From NCBI RefSeq assembly GCF_003966225.1, contig NZ_RXNU01000014.1, positions 85,161 to 149,160 of the forward strand: a DNA stretch of 64,000 bases. The letters are read 5' to 3'. Positions within the stretch are counted from its first letter, which is position 1, and every line of letters begins with the position of its first letter. Positions 54,167-63,445 of this stretch are shown piece after piece. Below the pieces are notes generated by a model. The model ran no database searches. It saw nothing but the letters and a program-made list of their open reading frames with translations, and had not been told where the DNA came from. The DNA is from Shewanella canadensis (GTDB lineage Bacteria; Pseudomonadota; Gammaproteobacteria; Enterobacterales; Shewanellaceae). The translations under genes and the position numbers were made by a program.

Positions 54167-55993
54167 CTATTTGCTAGTGGCATCAATAAAGCGCTGGAAT
54201 CTGGATTCTCCTTCAATCAGCTTATTTCTCTCAATATCATCGAACTTTCCTGGAACTGGAAATTCTTTATCATGACATGAAGAACAAGCATTCGGCATAA
54301 CATCGAAGTCAGTACATTCCTTCGTGTTAGGTGGATATTTCCAACTATCGTAGCATATACCGATCTTTTGAACGGCCGCCCAGGACTTGGTCATTTTATG
54401 CTCCGGATCGGCACCATCCTGGGTAAATGGATACAAATAATCGTATTGGCCAAGCGACTCAGTAGGACTAATCACTTCAAAGTGATGAGACCTGACATCG
54501 TAACGTCTGGAGCGGTCACGGCTTCGTTTACTCCATGGCATATGACAATCTGTACACGCTGCACCGACAAGCTGATGAATATTCATCTTGTGCTCCGCAG
54601 CAGATTTATCAGCATGACAACTAATACACTGAGCATCACCCTCTAGCTTCATTCCTTGGCTGTGTGGGTTATGACATGAGCTACATTTCATACCACTTCC
54701 ACCATGCTTCGATTTTTCAAGATCCATCTGGTGAGACTTAGACTGCTTTTCGTACTCAGTCCCAGGCTATAGATCACGTTGGGTAAATACATAGAAATCA
54801 GCTAAATTATCGCCCACATTGAAGTGCTGTCCCTTTTTAAGCGGATCCTCCTCATTATAGATATAAGGCATCTCCACAAAACCACTATCATTGGAAACAG
54901 GATGGCCGGCTTGATGACAGTGAGAACATTCTGAACCGTAGTTAGCCCCGGTTAAATCATCCGGGTTTACCACATCGGCCTTATCCATAGTTCTGGTGTG
55001 TTTAGCCGCAGGACCATGACAGTTCTCACAGCCGGTAGCAAATTCAGCTTCCCAGATATTAGAATCATCGACAACATTTCCGGCAAAGCCATTGTCTTTG
55101 AAAGATTCGATTTCAAAACCTGTCAGATGGCACTCTGCACATCTATTTTCATATGAAGCAAACTTAATGTGTTGGTCTAAATCTTCTTTTGGAAATAATT
55201 TGCCAGCTTTGTCATACCAAAGCCACTCAAGCCAGTTACTCCAATACTCTTCACCTTCAGGCTCATCGTTCCAATAAATAAGAGGCATTAAAATAAGTGA
55301 ATTAGCCTCTGCATCATAATTGAAAAAGTTAGTTTGCGTCTTATAACCAACGACATCGATACGGTAAGTTCGGTCTTTTGTCGAATCGATGGGATCATGG
55401 ACAGTCAACCAGTACTCTTCGCCCTTCATAAAAGAAGTGTATTTATGACTGTTTACAATGAACTCCTTGGGTTCGGCTTCAGTTCCCCAAGGCGCATCGA
55501 TAGTATTATTATCCTCTGTGTACAGCTTTCTCATCACAGTTGCATGCTTAGTATCCTTCCACTCCTCATAAACCGATGCATGGCAGGTAGAACAGGCTTC
55601 AGAGCCAGCATACTCTCCGCGGCTAAGGGCTGGTTCAAGAACGAGTTTGGCAGTCACAGAAATAGTTATTGACGAAGCCGCATCCAATTTACCATCTGTT
55701 ATGGTATAACTGAATGTCTTATCTCCAACCAAATCATCACTAGCTGATTGATATTGAGCAGTATTACCATCCAATAGCAATCCATTCAATTCCTTTATTA
55801 TTAAAGTATCACCATCTGGATCGGTATCATTATCCAGAACATTAATCGATACAGCTTCACCTTGCATTACCGTCACTTTATCTGGGTTAGCTACTGGAGC
55901 TCTATTTAAATTAGTAACACTACTATCGTTACTGTCATTACACCCAAATAATGTTGCGACAATCAAGGTCATTAGCAACTTTTTCTTCATCAC
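54167..55993 (-). pseudogene. Octaheme c-type cytochrome lipoprotein, interrupted by one in-frame UAG
   Basis: About 608 codons if the TAG at 54767-54769 is read through. Part 1 (408 codons): lipobox LFGC, an Ig/cadherin-like stretch with VLDNDTDPDGDTL, then CSTCH, CAECH, CENCH and CSHCH. The same frame continues after TAG with 13 sense codons, then four more sites, CSSCH, CISCH, CTDCH, CSSCH. Without the stop it would be a single surface or periplasmic electron carrier, perhaps outer-membrane bound. The 3' part keeps its sites, so the lesion is recent, a sequencing error, or read through. Confidence 0.75.
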
Positions 55994-56832
55994 TCATCAC
56001 TCTTATTTATTACTATCATACCAATTTGATATAGTAGGCCATATGGCAACCAACATTTTGTCCATATAAAATACAAGCGTCAATTGCAAAGGGGTTTATA
56101 TAATAATCGTGTGAACTTAAACGCAAAAAATCAAATGCAAACACACATGTAAATAAAATCAAATGGATTAATTAACAAAGAAAGCAATATTAAACAATTA
56201 TATTAATTGAAATAATTCAAAAGACACCAATCTGATTAATTACAAATCACAGCTCACACTCTACAATTAACTGAAGACTGTAATTCAATTGTATAAATAA
56301 AAATAATGAATAATTGCGGTAACGTTTTTTACCACAACGCAAGTACCCAGCCGCCCCATTATTCAAAAGTGACTAAGACAAATACTCCATTTCTATTTCT
56401 ATTTCTATTTCTATTTTTCACAATCGACACCTTTTTTATGCACCAATCGGCCTTATTGACCAAAGCATCCCTCAGGCAGCCTACGCCCACCTCGTTTTCT
56501 GGTGCTAATTGATCGTCTGCCGAACAGTTATTCCTAGTCCTATGACTCTTGGCGATGCGGTTCCTGAATTTACCCATGAAATGCTACTTCCTGTGGGATA
56601 TTCACCGGACCGGATCTCAACAGAAACAGGAGCTACGCCCCTCCAATCCCCCATATTTTCTAGACCAGTATAACTAACACAATCTAGCATAGATAAATTT
56701 AGCCAAATAAACCAAAAAGTTATAAACAATAATTACCCATTACCCCCCACTTTGATTAACACCTCCTCCACAGACAATTAAATTCGTTTATAATCACGTA
56801 ATAGGAAAGTTGTTAAAGCTAAAGGCAGAGTC
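55994..56832. other. 839-bp gap with hexanucleotide run
   Basis: AT-rich. ATTTCT is repeated four times plus one imperfect copy at 56389-56418. No credible gene. Holds the promoters of the divergent cytochrome and TetR genes. Confidence 0.6.
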
Positions 56833-57516
56833 ATGACCAATAAGTTAGGCCGCCCCATCGGTGATTCCAATGTTCGTCAACTGTTGTTAGAAGCAGCACG
56901 CTTACTGTTTTGCCAATTCCCCTACGAAAAAGTATCCACTCGAAAAATTGCCGAACAAGCAGGAGTGAGTGCTGCACTGATTCAATACTACTTCAACAAT
57001 AAATTTGGCTTATTTGAAGCCATGATAATTGAAAATTTTGAGCCCGTAACAAAAAAAGCACTTCAGGCAAAGAATAATGGAGATTTTGATTCAATATGCG
57101 AAGTACTAAGGTTTTATTATAAGACAATGGCTGAGAAACCTGAATATGCCAGGCTTGTATTTAACTTATTCACCCCGAATAATGGCGGCGGCAAAAGACT
57201 TTTGTCACCAAGGATAATTAAAGCTATTTGGGCGCCGGGAAAAACACTTCTATTTGAAGGGGTGATTAATGATGTCGGCCCCAGTGCTAAAGTGAATGCA
57301 GATATGTTTAGGCTCAGCTTTCTTAGCCTGATGGTATTCCCGTTTCTGGCACCCGATATTTTGCTGAAATCTCATAAAATCACGCTCAATCCAGACTTTT
57401 TTGATCAGTTAGCCAAACATAACCTTTCCATGCTTCGAAGCAGCATCGGACTAGCTCCCAAAGTCCCACACGTCTCCTCAGAGTGTTGCAGCAACCATAA
57501 GATCCAAAACCGCTGA
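56833..57516 (+). CDS. TetR-family regulator
   Basis: 227 residues. HTH TRKIAEQAGVSAALIQYYFNNKFGLFEAMI at residues ~37-66, then a helical ligand domain ending in a Cys-containing tail (SSECCSNHK). Divergent from the octaheme cytochrome gene across 839 bp, so possibly its regulator. Confidence 0.8.
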   Translation: MTNKLGRPIGDSNVRQLLLEAARLLFCQFPYEKVSTRKIAEQAGVSAALIQYYFNNKFGLFEAMIIENFEPVTKKALQAKNNGDFDSICEVLRFYYKTMAEKPEYARLVFNLFTPNNGGGKRLLSPRIIKAIWAPGKTLLFEGVINDVGPSAKVNADMFRLSFLSLMVFPFLAPDILLKSHKITLNPDFFDQLAKHNLSMLRSSIGLAPKVPHVSSECCSNHKIQNR

Positions 57517-57558
57517 CCTTCGAGATGTGGTTTTAACTTTATTTTGTTACATTGATAC

Positions 57559-57653
57559 CCGATAAGTCCTGCTCAGCAGACAAAAAGTTTAAAAATGCAT
57601 CCCTTGTGAGATGCAGTTCTGCTTTATTAGGTGATGATGACGTCCGATAAGCC
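57559..57653 (-). repeat. rnpB-tail repeat copy 3, decayed
   Basis: CCGATAAGTCC...CAGACAAAAAG, hairpin GCATCCC/ GAGATGC, TTTATTAGGTGA, CCGATAAGCC. Abuts copy 4. Confidence 0.65.
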
Positions 57654-57735
57654 GAGGCTTACAGACAGGCAACAAAAAAACCGCATCCCTTACGGGATGC
57701 GGTTTTTCTTTATGAGGTGAGTTGGCCGATAAGCC
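57644..57735 (-). repeat. rnpB-tail repeat copy 4 with terminator
   Basis: Starts CCGATAAGCC and ends in the same word inside rnpB. The terminator is AAAAACCGCATCCC / GGGATGCGGTTTTT (57676-57707); on the minus strand it ends rnpB. In E. coli rnpB is also followed by repeats that carry its 3' end. Confidence 0.85.
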
Positions 57736-57835
57736 GGGTCTTGTCGTGGACAGTTATTCATCTAGGCCTGCAATCGCTCACAGGCTCAAGCGACCTACCC
57801 GGTTCCAACGCGAGCCGCGCCGTATGGAACCCTAT
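57718..57835 (-). ncRNA. rnpB: RNase P RNA (rnpB), 3' fragment only
   Basis: The minus strand reads, in order, ATAGGGTTCCAT, GGAACCGGGTAGG, GCGATTGCAGGCCTAGATG, AATAACTGTCCACGACA, CCCGGCTTATCGGCCAACTC: the conserved last third of bacterial type A RNase P RNA. Nothing beyond 57835 matches the rest (P4 5' strand, P7-P11). So it is truncated at about its ATAGGG motif, and cannot be functional alone; an intact copy must lie elsewhere, most simply beyond the right window edge. Confidence 0.85.
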
Positions 57836-58246
57836 CAGTAACTTAGTGACACCTAATTAAATTACTCAAATTATAACGGAAGTTGGCCTGTTATGTCTCA
57901 GTTTGTGGAACAGTTGTGTATCACTTAAAACTGTATGTTCTATAAATGATTAACTTATTGCTGTCCTACATTTAGCAGTTAGTTACTAGCACATTAGTTA
58001 CTAGCAATATGTAAACACGTTTTTGGACAGAAATGGCTTAGCGAATTGATTTTAGTTGACCAATCTAGGGTTAGGAAAATCTCCCTGGTTTATTTGAAAG
58101 CCCACCCCGATTATTTGTACTGAGTTCAAAGGTAATCATCTGGAGCAGCAGTTTCGTGACTAAGACCTCATCGAATGCCACGTGAGCAAGAGCATTGCGG
58201 AGAAGAGAACTGCATTTTGTGGTGAGAAAGCAGAGAGAAGATTGTT
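57836..58246. other. Left end of the rnpB-integrated element
   Basis: No credible gene. TTAGTTACTAGCA appears twice, at 57979-57991 and 57994-58006 (period 15). Base content becomes AT-rich right after the rnpB match ends, as expected at an insertion joint. Confidence 0.5.
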
Positions 58247-58771
58247 TTAATATTTTAGCTTGCCTTTCCATTTCTTATTTTCACCATCAATAACAATTAC
58301 TTTCCTAGGTGAGAATACTGGCTTCCCATGATAAAGGTATAAAGGAAGTGGTACCGTTTTCTTGGATGGAATCTCTAACATTTGTTTTTCATTGAAGTCG
58401 TATGTTTCATGGATAGAGTTAGAGATAGTTCTAATTGACTTAGGGCGAATAGGCTCTGATGTTGAGTGGGGCAGTATAAAGCAGTCTTGAATAAAAGCAG
58501 GTTGCATCCCAATGTTAGTAATATTGATAAGGTATATTGGTTCAGCCTGAGAGCCCGTAGGCATTTTATCTATACCGTTACCAGCTTGATATGAGTGGAT
58601 TTTCTTAACTTTATCATCAAAGTCGTCAACCTTGGTCAGGGTTATATCGAGCTTTGTTTTGTCTCGATTTCTGTTTTGTAATAACGCAATAGCACCTGGA
58701 ATAGCACCCAGTAATGCCGCTGCTACAGAGCCTACTATTGATACAATATTGTTGTCAGTTGTCAATGCCAT
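58247..58771 (-). CDS. Membrane-anchored protein of unknown function (element cargo)
   Basis: 174 residues from ATG 58771 (TTG 58801 also possible). A single helix near the N-terminus (VSIVGSVAAALLGAIPGAIALL) followed by a charged stretch (NRNRDKTKLD) and a cytoplasmic beta-rich domain, ending KKWKGKLKY. No family recognised. The gene is just behind the lipoprotein gene, probably one operon, and is the last gene before the joint, a usual place for defence or fitness cargo. Confidence 0.55.
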   Translation of the reverse strand: MALTTDNNIVSIVGSVAAALLGAIPGAIALLQNRNRDKTKLDITLTKVDDFDDKVKKIHSYQAGNGIDKMPTGSQAEPIYLINITNIGMQPAFIQDCFILPHSTSEPIRPKSIRTISNSIHETYDFNEKQMLEIPSKKTVPLPLYLYHGKPVFSPRKVIVIDGENKKWKGKLKY

Positions 58772-58806
58772 GAAAGTTTCTGCTAGGCTAATGTTTATCA
58801 AAAAGA

Positions 58807-59325
58807 TTAAATATTTCGGTTTTCAAGCTCAGCTAAGAACGCTGATGATAAGTACTTATTAGTCGAAAACACATACTCTCCACGTTTCCCTTTCAACTTA
58901 ATCAAAGTATCTTTACCTGACATACGTTTCAGTGTTTCCAAGTCAATCTCAATAGCAAAGTCTTCATGGACGTAGCCTCCTGAAACTACTTCACGGTCAA
59001 TAGGAATGAAACGAACATTCTCGGCCTTCATAACAGCATCATTAAAGAAGTACCAATCAGAAGTACGGAAATTAACATAAACCTGAATAAAAGTTAGAGC
59101 GTTATCACGACCGTAATGGGCACGTAGATGATACACAGCATTAGCATGACCCATGTTGACAACAGGTTCGGTACGTAACCAAGAGTCACCTTCAAAATCA
59201 TCAACAGAATAAGAAATTAAAGCTTTAGCATCATTAGTAGAATCAGGTTCAAAATGATAACCAGTAACACTTGCACAACCACTCAATACAAGTAATAAAA
59301 AGGGAATAATCACGCGAGTCATCAT
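58807..59325 (-). CDS. Lipoprotein of unknown function (element cargo)
   Basis: 172 residues. Signal with lipobox LSGC (IIPFLLLVLSGCASVTGYHF). The rest has mixed alpha/beta content; Ile-rich end AFLAELENRNI. No family recognised. Five bases before the membrane-anchored gene, so the two may form an envelope-associated pair. Confidence 0.65.
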   Translation of the reverse strand: MMTRVIIPFLLLVLSGCASVTGYHFEPDSTNDAKALISYSVDDFEGDSWLRTEPVVNMGHANAVYHLRAHYGRDNALTFIQVYVNFRTSDWYFFNDAVMKAENVRFIPIDREVVSGGYVHEDFAIEIDLETLKRMSGKDTLIKLKGKRGEYVFSTNKYLSSAFLAELENRNI

Positions 59326-59546
59326 AAGTCTCAGATGTAAAAAGGTGAATATACGATATCACACTTAACTCTAAGGCGGTATGTAGCGTAACTACCTATC
59401 AGAAGGGATAATCTTGGCAAGCTGAGGGGGAACTTTGCAGTGTAGACATTCAGATAACTTTAAGTAGGGCAAAACTGCTATTAACAATTCACACATGAGC
59501 ATTTACTCTAAGCAACTTTGGGGCATAAACGAGCTAAAAATACGTT

Positions 59547-59729
59547 CTAACTATATCGATTAAACCTCTCATGCCTAGCAGCCTCTAACTGCAAGCAGTC
59601 CATAAATGATTTAACTTTTACTGTTAAATCTATAACCTCCTCCTCACTTAATTCCATTTGTTTAACTAGCCATTCTGGCGTACTGCCCATGTTAATGTAG
59701 TAAATAAAGTCCTTCATTCTTCTTTCCAT
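59547..59729 (-). CDS. Small HTH-like protein
   Basis: 60 residues from ATG 59729 with GAGG 7 nt upstream. The middle (TPEWLVKQMELSEEEVIDLTV) could be a short helix-turn-helix. Overlaps the end of the preceding gene by 38 bp. May be a regulator of the element. Confidence 0.45.
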   Translation of the reverse strand: MERRMKDFIYYINMGSTPEWLVKQMELSEEEVIDLTVKVKSFMDCLQLEAARHERFNRYS

Positions 59730-60057
59730 CTTTCTTCCTCTTATCTTTGAAAAAATCACCCTCAATAACAGACTTCTCGAGTAATTTATCAACTTTTCTT
59801 GCTTGGTTAATGTTTGCCACTAGCTCCCTAATGGCTTGAGTCCTTTCAGGCTCATCATGTATTGATTTGTAACAGTGATATGGGTTTTGTCCTTTTCCCT
59901 CTGAAAAGCACCTAGCGATTGAGTTAGGTACGCCTAAGTCCTTAATCAATGCAGCTCGAGAGAACCGCCTTCGGTCAAGAACCCAGAGCAAATTCAAAAA
60001 ATTCAGTAGTTCCAACTTTGCTCTGTACTCATGCTCTCCAAAATATCTACTCCCCAT
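59692..60057 (-). CDS. Small basic protein in the primase-helicase operon
   Basis: 121 residues from ATG 60057 (TTG 60084, overlapping the helicase stop, is also possible). FLNLLWVLDRRRFSRAALIKDLGVPNSIARCF followed by a lysine-rich end (FKDKRKKDGKKNEG). It may bind DNA. Unrecognised family; position right behind the helicase suggests a replication accessory role. Confidence 0.5.
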   Translation of the reverse strand: MGSRYFGEHEYRAKLELLNFLNLLWVLDRRRFSRAALIKDLGVPNSIARCFSEGKGQNPYHCYKSIHDEPERTQAIRELVANINQARKVDKLLEKSVIEGDFFKDKRKKDGKKNEGLYLLH

Positions 60058-60080
60058 ACACAATAGAATGCATAACAAGC

Positions 60081-62624
60081 TCAAATTTGAGCATTATGCA
60101 CCTCTCTTATTGAGACGATTCCGACTCCTTTTTTGGTGGGTTTACGTTTGATATGAAAATACCTATTCAGAATTTTCAGGTAATGATTAGGGTTCACTCT
60201 AACTGTGATTTGAGGGCTATTAGTAACCGCTTTTGTGATGATAGCTTTAGCATCTATTGCCGTGTAAAACTCGCCTACAACAAACTGCTTATATATTGCC
60301 TTTTCTAATGTCTGGTCAGCGGATAAGAGTCTATCTTTATATACAGTTAGCTCGTTTCTTTTAAGAGCTATTTTTCTAACCTCTTCTTTATCAAACCCAT
60401 TATCTAGTAACAACGTCACCATATTGAATACTGAATCATGGTCCTCATCATATCGTTCTCGATTTAATGCCTTCTCAACGGCTTGTGCATAGCTTTGGCT
60501 CATAACTTCCTGACTCAAGTTTTTTACCTTGTCGAGGGCAGCTACAGTTAACGAAGAGATACTTTCAACATCTGCGGTTAAACTATAATCATACTTTTCA
60601 AACGTTAATCCCTTCCTAAAGTTAGCTATGTCCATAGCAGACTTTTGCTTATGATATGGATATAACAAGTTCATATAGACTTGCCCCCCATCTATACGTA
60701 TAAGCTTCTCCACATCTCTTGCCCCAAGCAGCTTTAGCTTATCAACTCCCAAATTATTAACTTCATCATAAAACTGGTTTTGATACTCTTTTTCTTTATA
60801 GGCATCAGGAATATAACTTTCGAAGTCTTTTGTTGGCTTTTTTACCAAATAGCACTTCGAACTTCGGCCTCTATCTCTTTCATAGAACTGAACAATTTGC
60901 TCTTCTGACCAGTATTTATTAGCAACTATAATGATGTTATCAATCCCCTTTAAATTGATACCCTCCAACAATACTTGAGTTGTTATGACAGTCCCTTTAA
61001 TCTCGCCCAATGCTAAGATTTGCTTATGACAATCATCCTCCTTTGAATCAGAACTAATGACCTCAATGTTACTTAGCGCCTTCTGTATGGCTAACGCTTT
61101 TTTCTTATCATCAAATAGCACTAAGTTATTACTTGAAGGGCTTAAATGCTTCAGGAATCGAACCAGTGCATTATCTAAAGTACCTGTGGTCTCAAGTACA
61201 GTTATCTCTCTTGTGGGCCTATCGGCCTTGAAATCGAAGTGATAATCAAATTTGAAGCAATCCAAGTGAGTGGGGTCAAAAGTGCCTGACATACAAAGGA
61301 CGGTATATGATTTTACTTTGAGCCTTTCAATTAGGCCTGACATTACATCCAATCTAAACCCATCAGATAGAACTCGATGAAATTCATCTAAAACAATTAG
61401 GTAATCACTTAAGTCATTCTTATCTAATAAGGCTATCAGTGCGTTGTAGCTACATGTGATTTTATCGCTAGCAGGTAAAACACCGCTACATCCGATTAAA
61501 GTTGCACAATCTCTACTCAGCGCTTGCTGCTCAACAATTGAATTGAGTGGAGCGGCAAAAATCACTTTCCTATCCATTTTATCTAATACAAGCGTGGTTT
61601 TCCCTGTGCCTGTAGTCGCTGTTAACAGGTGCTTCTTACCGTCCTTAATTTGCACATCATCTGCTTGCAGGTAGGTTACTTTTTTAGTTTCAACTTTATA
61701 GTTTGTGGATTTCTTTTTGAGCGCAGATATATCAATACCTCTACAATATTTTCTCGCCTCATCTACTGTCTTTTCGACTGTGTTCCTCTTTTGGTCCCAA
61801 TTCATCTTATGGGCTAAAGCAATTTGAAACTCTTCACTAACCCTGTGCTTTGCGATTTCAACATGGAGAAAAAAGAAAGCATCGTTTCTAGAGCATTTTC
61901 GATTATTGACTGTTATTACTGAGTTTTCACATGCATCAATATAAACTTGAGCAAGCTTCATTACTTCAGGAGAGTCGTCCATTCCTTCTATCGCATCTAC
62001 TTTTTTACCTGTAGATTTGACGGAACTAGCGCCTTTGGCAAATGACGATAAATCCAAAATATTCGAGGTTTGCGTTTCATACTCAAAAAAATGTTCGAGC
62101 TCAACTGGAACTACAAACCCTCGCCCCTTAATCAAGAAGCTAGTATCTAAGTATGTCTCACCTCCAAAGCTGAAGTAGTCCTGTATGGCCGTTTTACGGC
62201 TTATAGCATCTGCTATATCCATAGGTTCAGCTATGGGGAAAATAACTCTGAATTTATCAACACCTGCAACACGATGAGTAGAGGTGGTGTGTAAATAGTA
62301 TTTATAGTCTGTATTGCACTTTATGAACTGCTCTATAGTGCAAGAGTCATCAATATCTAGGACCAAGAACTGCAATTTATCGATATTATCAGCAACGAGT
62401 TTTTTACTTGGGTCTTTTACAGAATATGGAAACAGGTAGGGATTTGATTGTTTTATTTGCTTAGTTAAATCGCAGAATTGCGACCCATAGCTTATGACAA
62501 GCTCTTCATGTGTTATGCCTTGATTAGGTATCTTTAGGCTTTTGATATCTTCAATCAGGTCAGTAACGAATGTAGTGGTGTAAGTTGTCTTTTCAAAGAC
62601 GTTAGGTGCTAGTTGAAATTGCAT
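60081..62624 (-). CDS. AEP-type primase fused to SF2 helicase (element replication protein)
   Basis: 847 residues. N-terminal archaeo-eukaryotic-primase fold: metal Asp90 and Asp92 (LVLDIDDSC), S-x-H at 115-117 (TSTH), Arg/Asp of the third motif near 160-168 (YLDTSFLIKGRG). C-terminal superfamily 2 helicase: Walker A TATTGTGKTT (335-344), DEFH box (413-416), MSGTFD (446-450), and a final ERDRGRSS arginine-finger motif around 600. A single-chain primase-helicase of this kind typically starts replication of plasmids or phage satellites. Overlaps a small upstream gene by 23 bp and is followed by two small genes. Confidence 0.75.
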   Translation of the reverse strand: MQFQLAPNVFEKTTYTTTFVTDLIEDIKSLKIPNQGITHEELVISYGSQFCDLTKQIKQSNPYLFPYSVKDPSKKLVADNIDKLQFLVLDIDDSCTIEQFIKCNTDYKYYLHTTSTHRVAGVDKFRVIFPIAEPMDIADAISRKTAIQDYFSFGGETYLDTSFLIKGRGFVVPVELEHFFEYETQTSNILDLSSFAKGASSVKSTGKKVDAIEGMDDSPEVMKLAQVYIDACENSVITVNNRKCSRNDAFFFLHVEIAKHRVSEEFQIALAHKMNWDQKRNTVEKTVDEARKYCRGIDISALKKKSTNYKVETKKVTYLQADDVQIKDGKKHLLTATTGTGKTTLVLDKMDRKVIFAAPLNSIVEQQALSRDCATLIGCSGVLPASDKITCSYNALIALLDKNDLSDYLIVLDEFHRVLSDGFRLDVMSGLIERLKVKSYTVLCMSGTFDPTHLDCFKFDYHFDFKADRPTREITVLETTGTLDNALVRFLKHLSPSSNNLVLFDDKKKALAIQKALSNIEVISSDSKEDDCHKQILALGEIKGTVITTQVLLEGINLKGIDNIIIVANKYWSEEQIVQFYERDRGRSSKCYLVKKPTKDFESYIPDAYKEKEYQNQFYDEVNNLGVDKLKLLGARDVEKLIRIDGGQVYMNLLYPYHKQKSAMDIANFRKGLTFEKYDYSLTADVESISSLTVAALDKVKNLSQEVMSQSYAQAVEKALNRERYDEDHDSVFNMVTLLLDNGFDKEEVRKIALKRNELTVYKDRLLSADQTLEKAIYKQFVVGEFYTAIDAKAIITKAVTNSPQITVRVNPNHYLKILNRYFHIKRKPTKKGVGIVSIREVHNAQI

Positions 62625-62859
62625 CTTCTAGGTTAATGGAAATAGAGAGCTTCATGGCCTCGAACTCTATCTCTGCTGCTTCTAAAAGCTTTGCTCTAAG
62701 AGCTGAAAGCTTCACGTATCCTTTGTTTTTTAAGTATTTACTAAATGCTCTTGCCTCTGAATCTAACAGGCCAGATTCTACTAACAGACTTCTAGGGGGA
62801 ATCACCCTAATACCATCTGTAGCTAAAATCAGAGCATTTTCTAGGTCTTTTATCTTCAT
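62602..62859 (-). CDS. Small protein upstream of the primase-helicase
   Basis: 85 residues. VIPPRSLLVESGLLDSEARAFSKYLKNKGYVKL looks like a winged or helical DNA-binding stretch. Overlaps the primase-helicase start, so translationally coupled; a candidate regulator or initiator partner. Confidence 0.5.
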   Translation of the reverse strand: MKIKDLENALILATDGIRVIPPRSLLVESGLLDSEARAFSKYLKNKGYVKLSALRAKLLEAAEIEFEAMKLSISINLEDAISTST

Positions 62860-63445
62860 ACAATCATTATACGCTAAATCATTGATTTTTCAAGCAAAAC
62901 ATTTCATTCTTGCTCGCGTAAAGTATTGATTACGTTAATATATCGTCAAGTTTTATATCAAAAAGCTGTCGATGAATCAGCCAGTTGAAACCTTAAAAAC
63001 CACAAGTTATTATTCTTTTTAAGTAAATACAAAAGTCGTGTCGATAGAATTACTCATTGATGACTCGAACCCTTCTTAACTCTATAACCACAACTTAGCC
63101 CGAAGGCCCCTCCGCACAGAACGGACCAACCACCAACATCCATGCTAATGAGTTTCGAATCATTATCTAAGCAATACCGAAGGCGCACTCCAAACAGCAT
63201 CATAACTTTGCCCCAAGCTTTTCGATACTTTACGTATTTCGCGCCTCCCCTCTGTGCTAAATAACATGTTTTTGCACACCCCGTAAAAATTTATGTTTAC
63301 ACTACATTATTCAAGGGCTACAGCTCTGTTTTTCTCTTAACTACAGGCCTTTGATGAGCACATCCAGAAAAAGTGTATTTGACCTACCTGCTCTAAAAAA
63401 ACAAAAATGGCTCCACAAATTAAACAGCACTAACGAGTAAAGAAG
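62860..63445. promoter_or_regulatory. Divergent control region of the element
   Basis: 586 bp without a gene, between the primase-helicase operon (minus) and recombinase-like gene (plus). It must carry both promoters and is the natural place for a replication origin, but I saw no clear iterons. Confidence 0.4.

Noticed and set aside
54767..54769. UAG as pyrrolysine or other recoded amino acid
   Set aside because: No sign of a Pyl system in the window; a nonsense mutation or sequencing error is simpler.
56306..56729. Several small frames around the ATTTCT run
   Set aside because: The frames follow the repeat (poly Asn-Arg) or lack starts; no family likeness.
43822..57735. Repeats as CRISPR arrays
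   Set aside because: LysR-end and rnpB-tail copies are long, few and far apart, with genes between; no short regular spacers.
58071..58271. 66-codon minus frame at the left end of the rnpB element
   Set aside because: It overlaps the end of a better gene, has no ribosome site and shows no family features.
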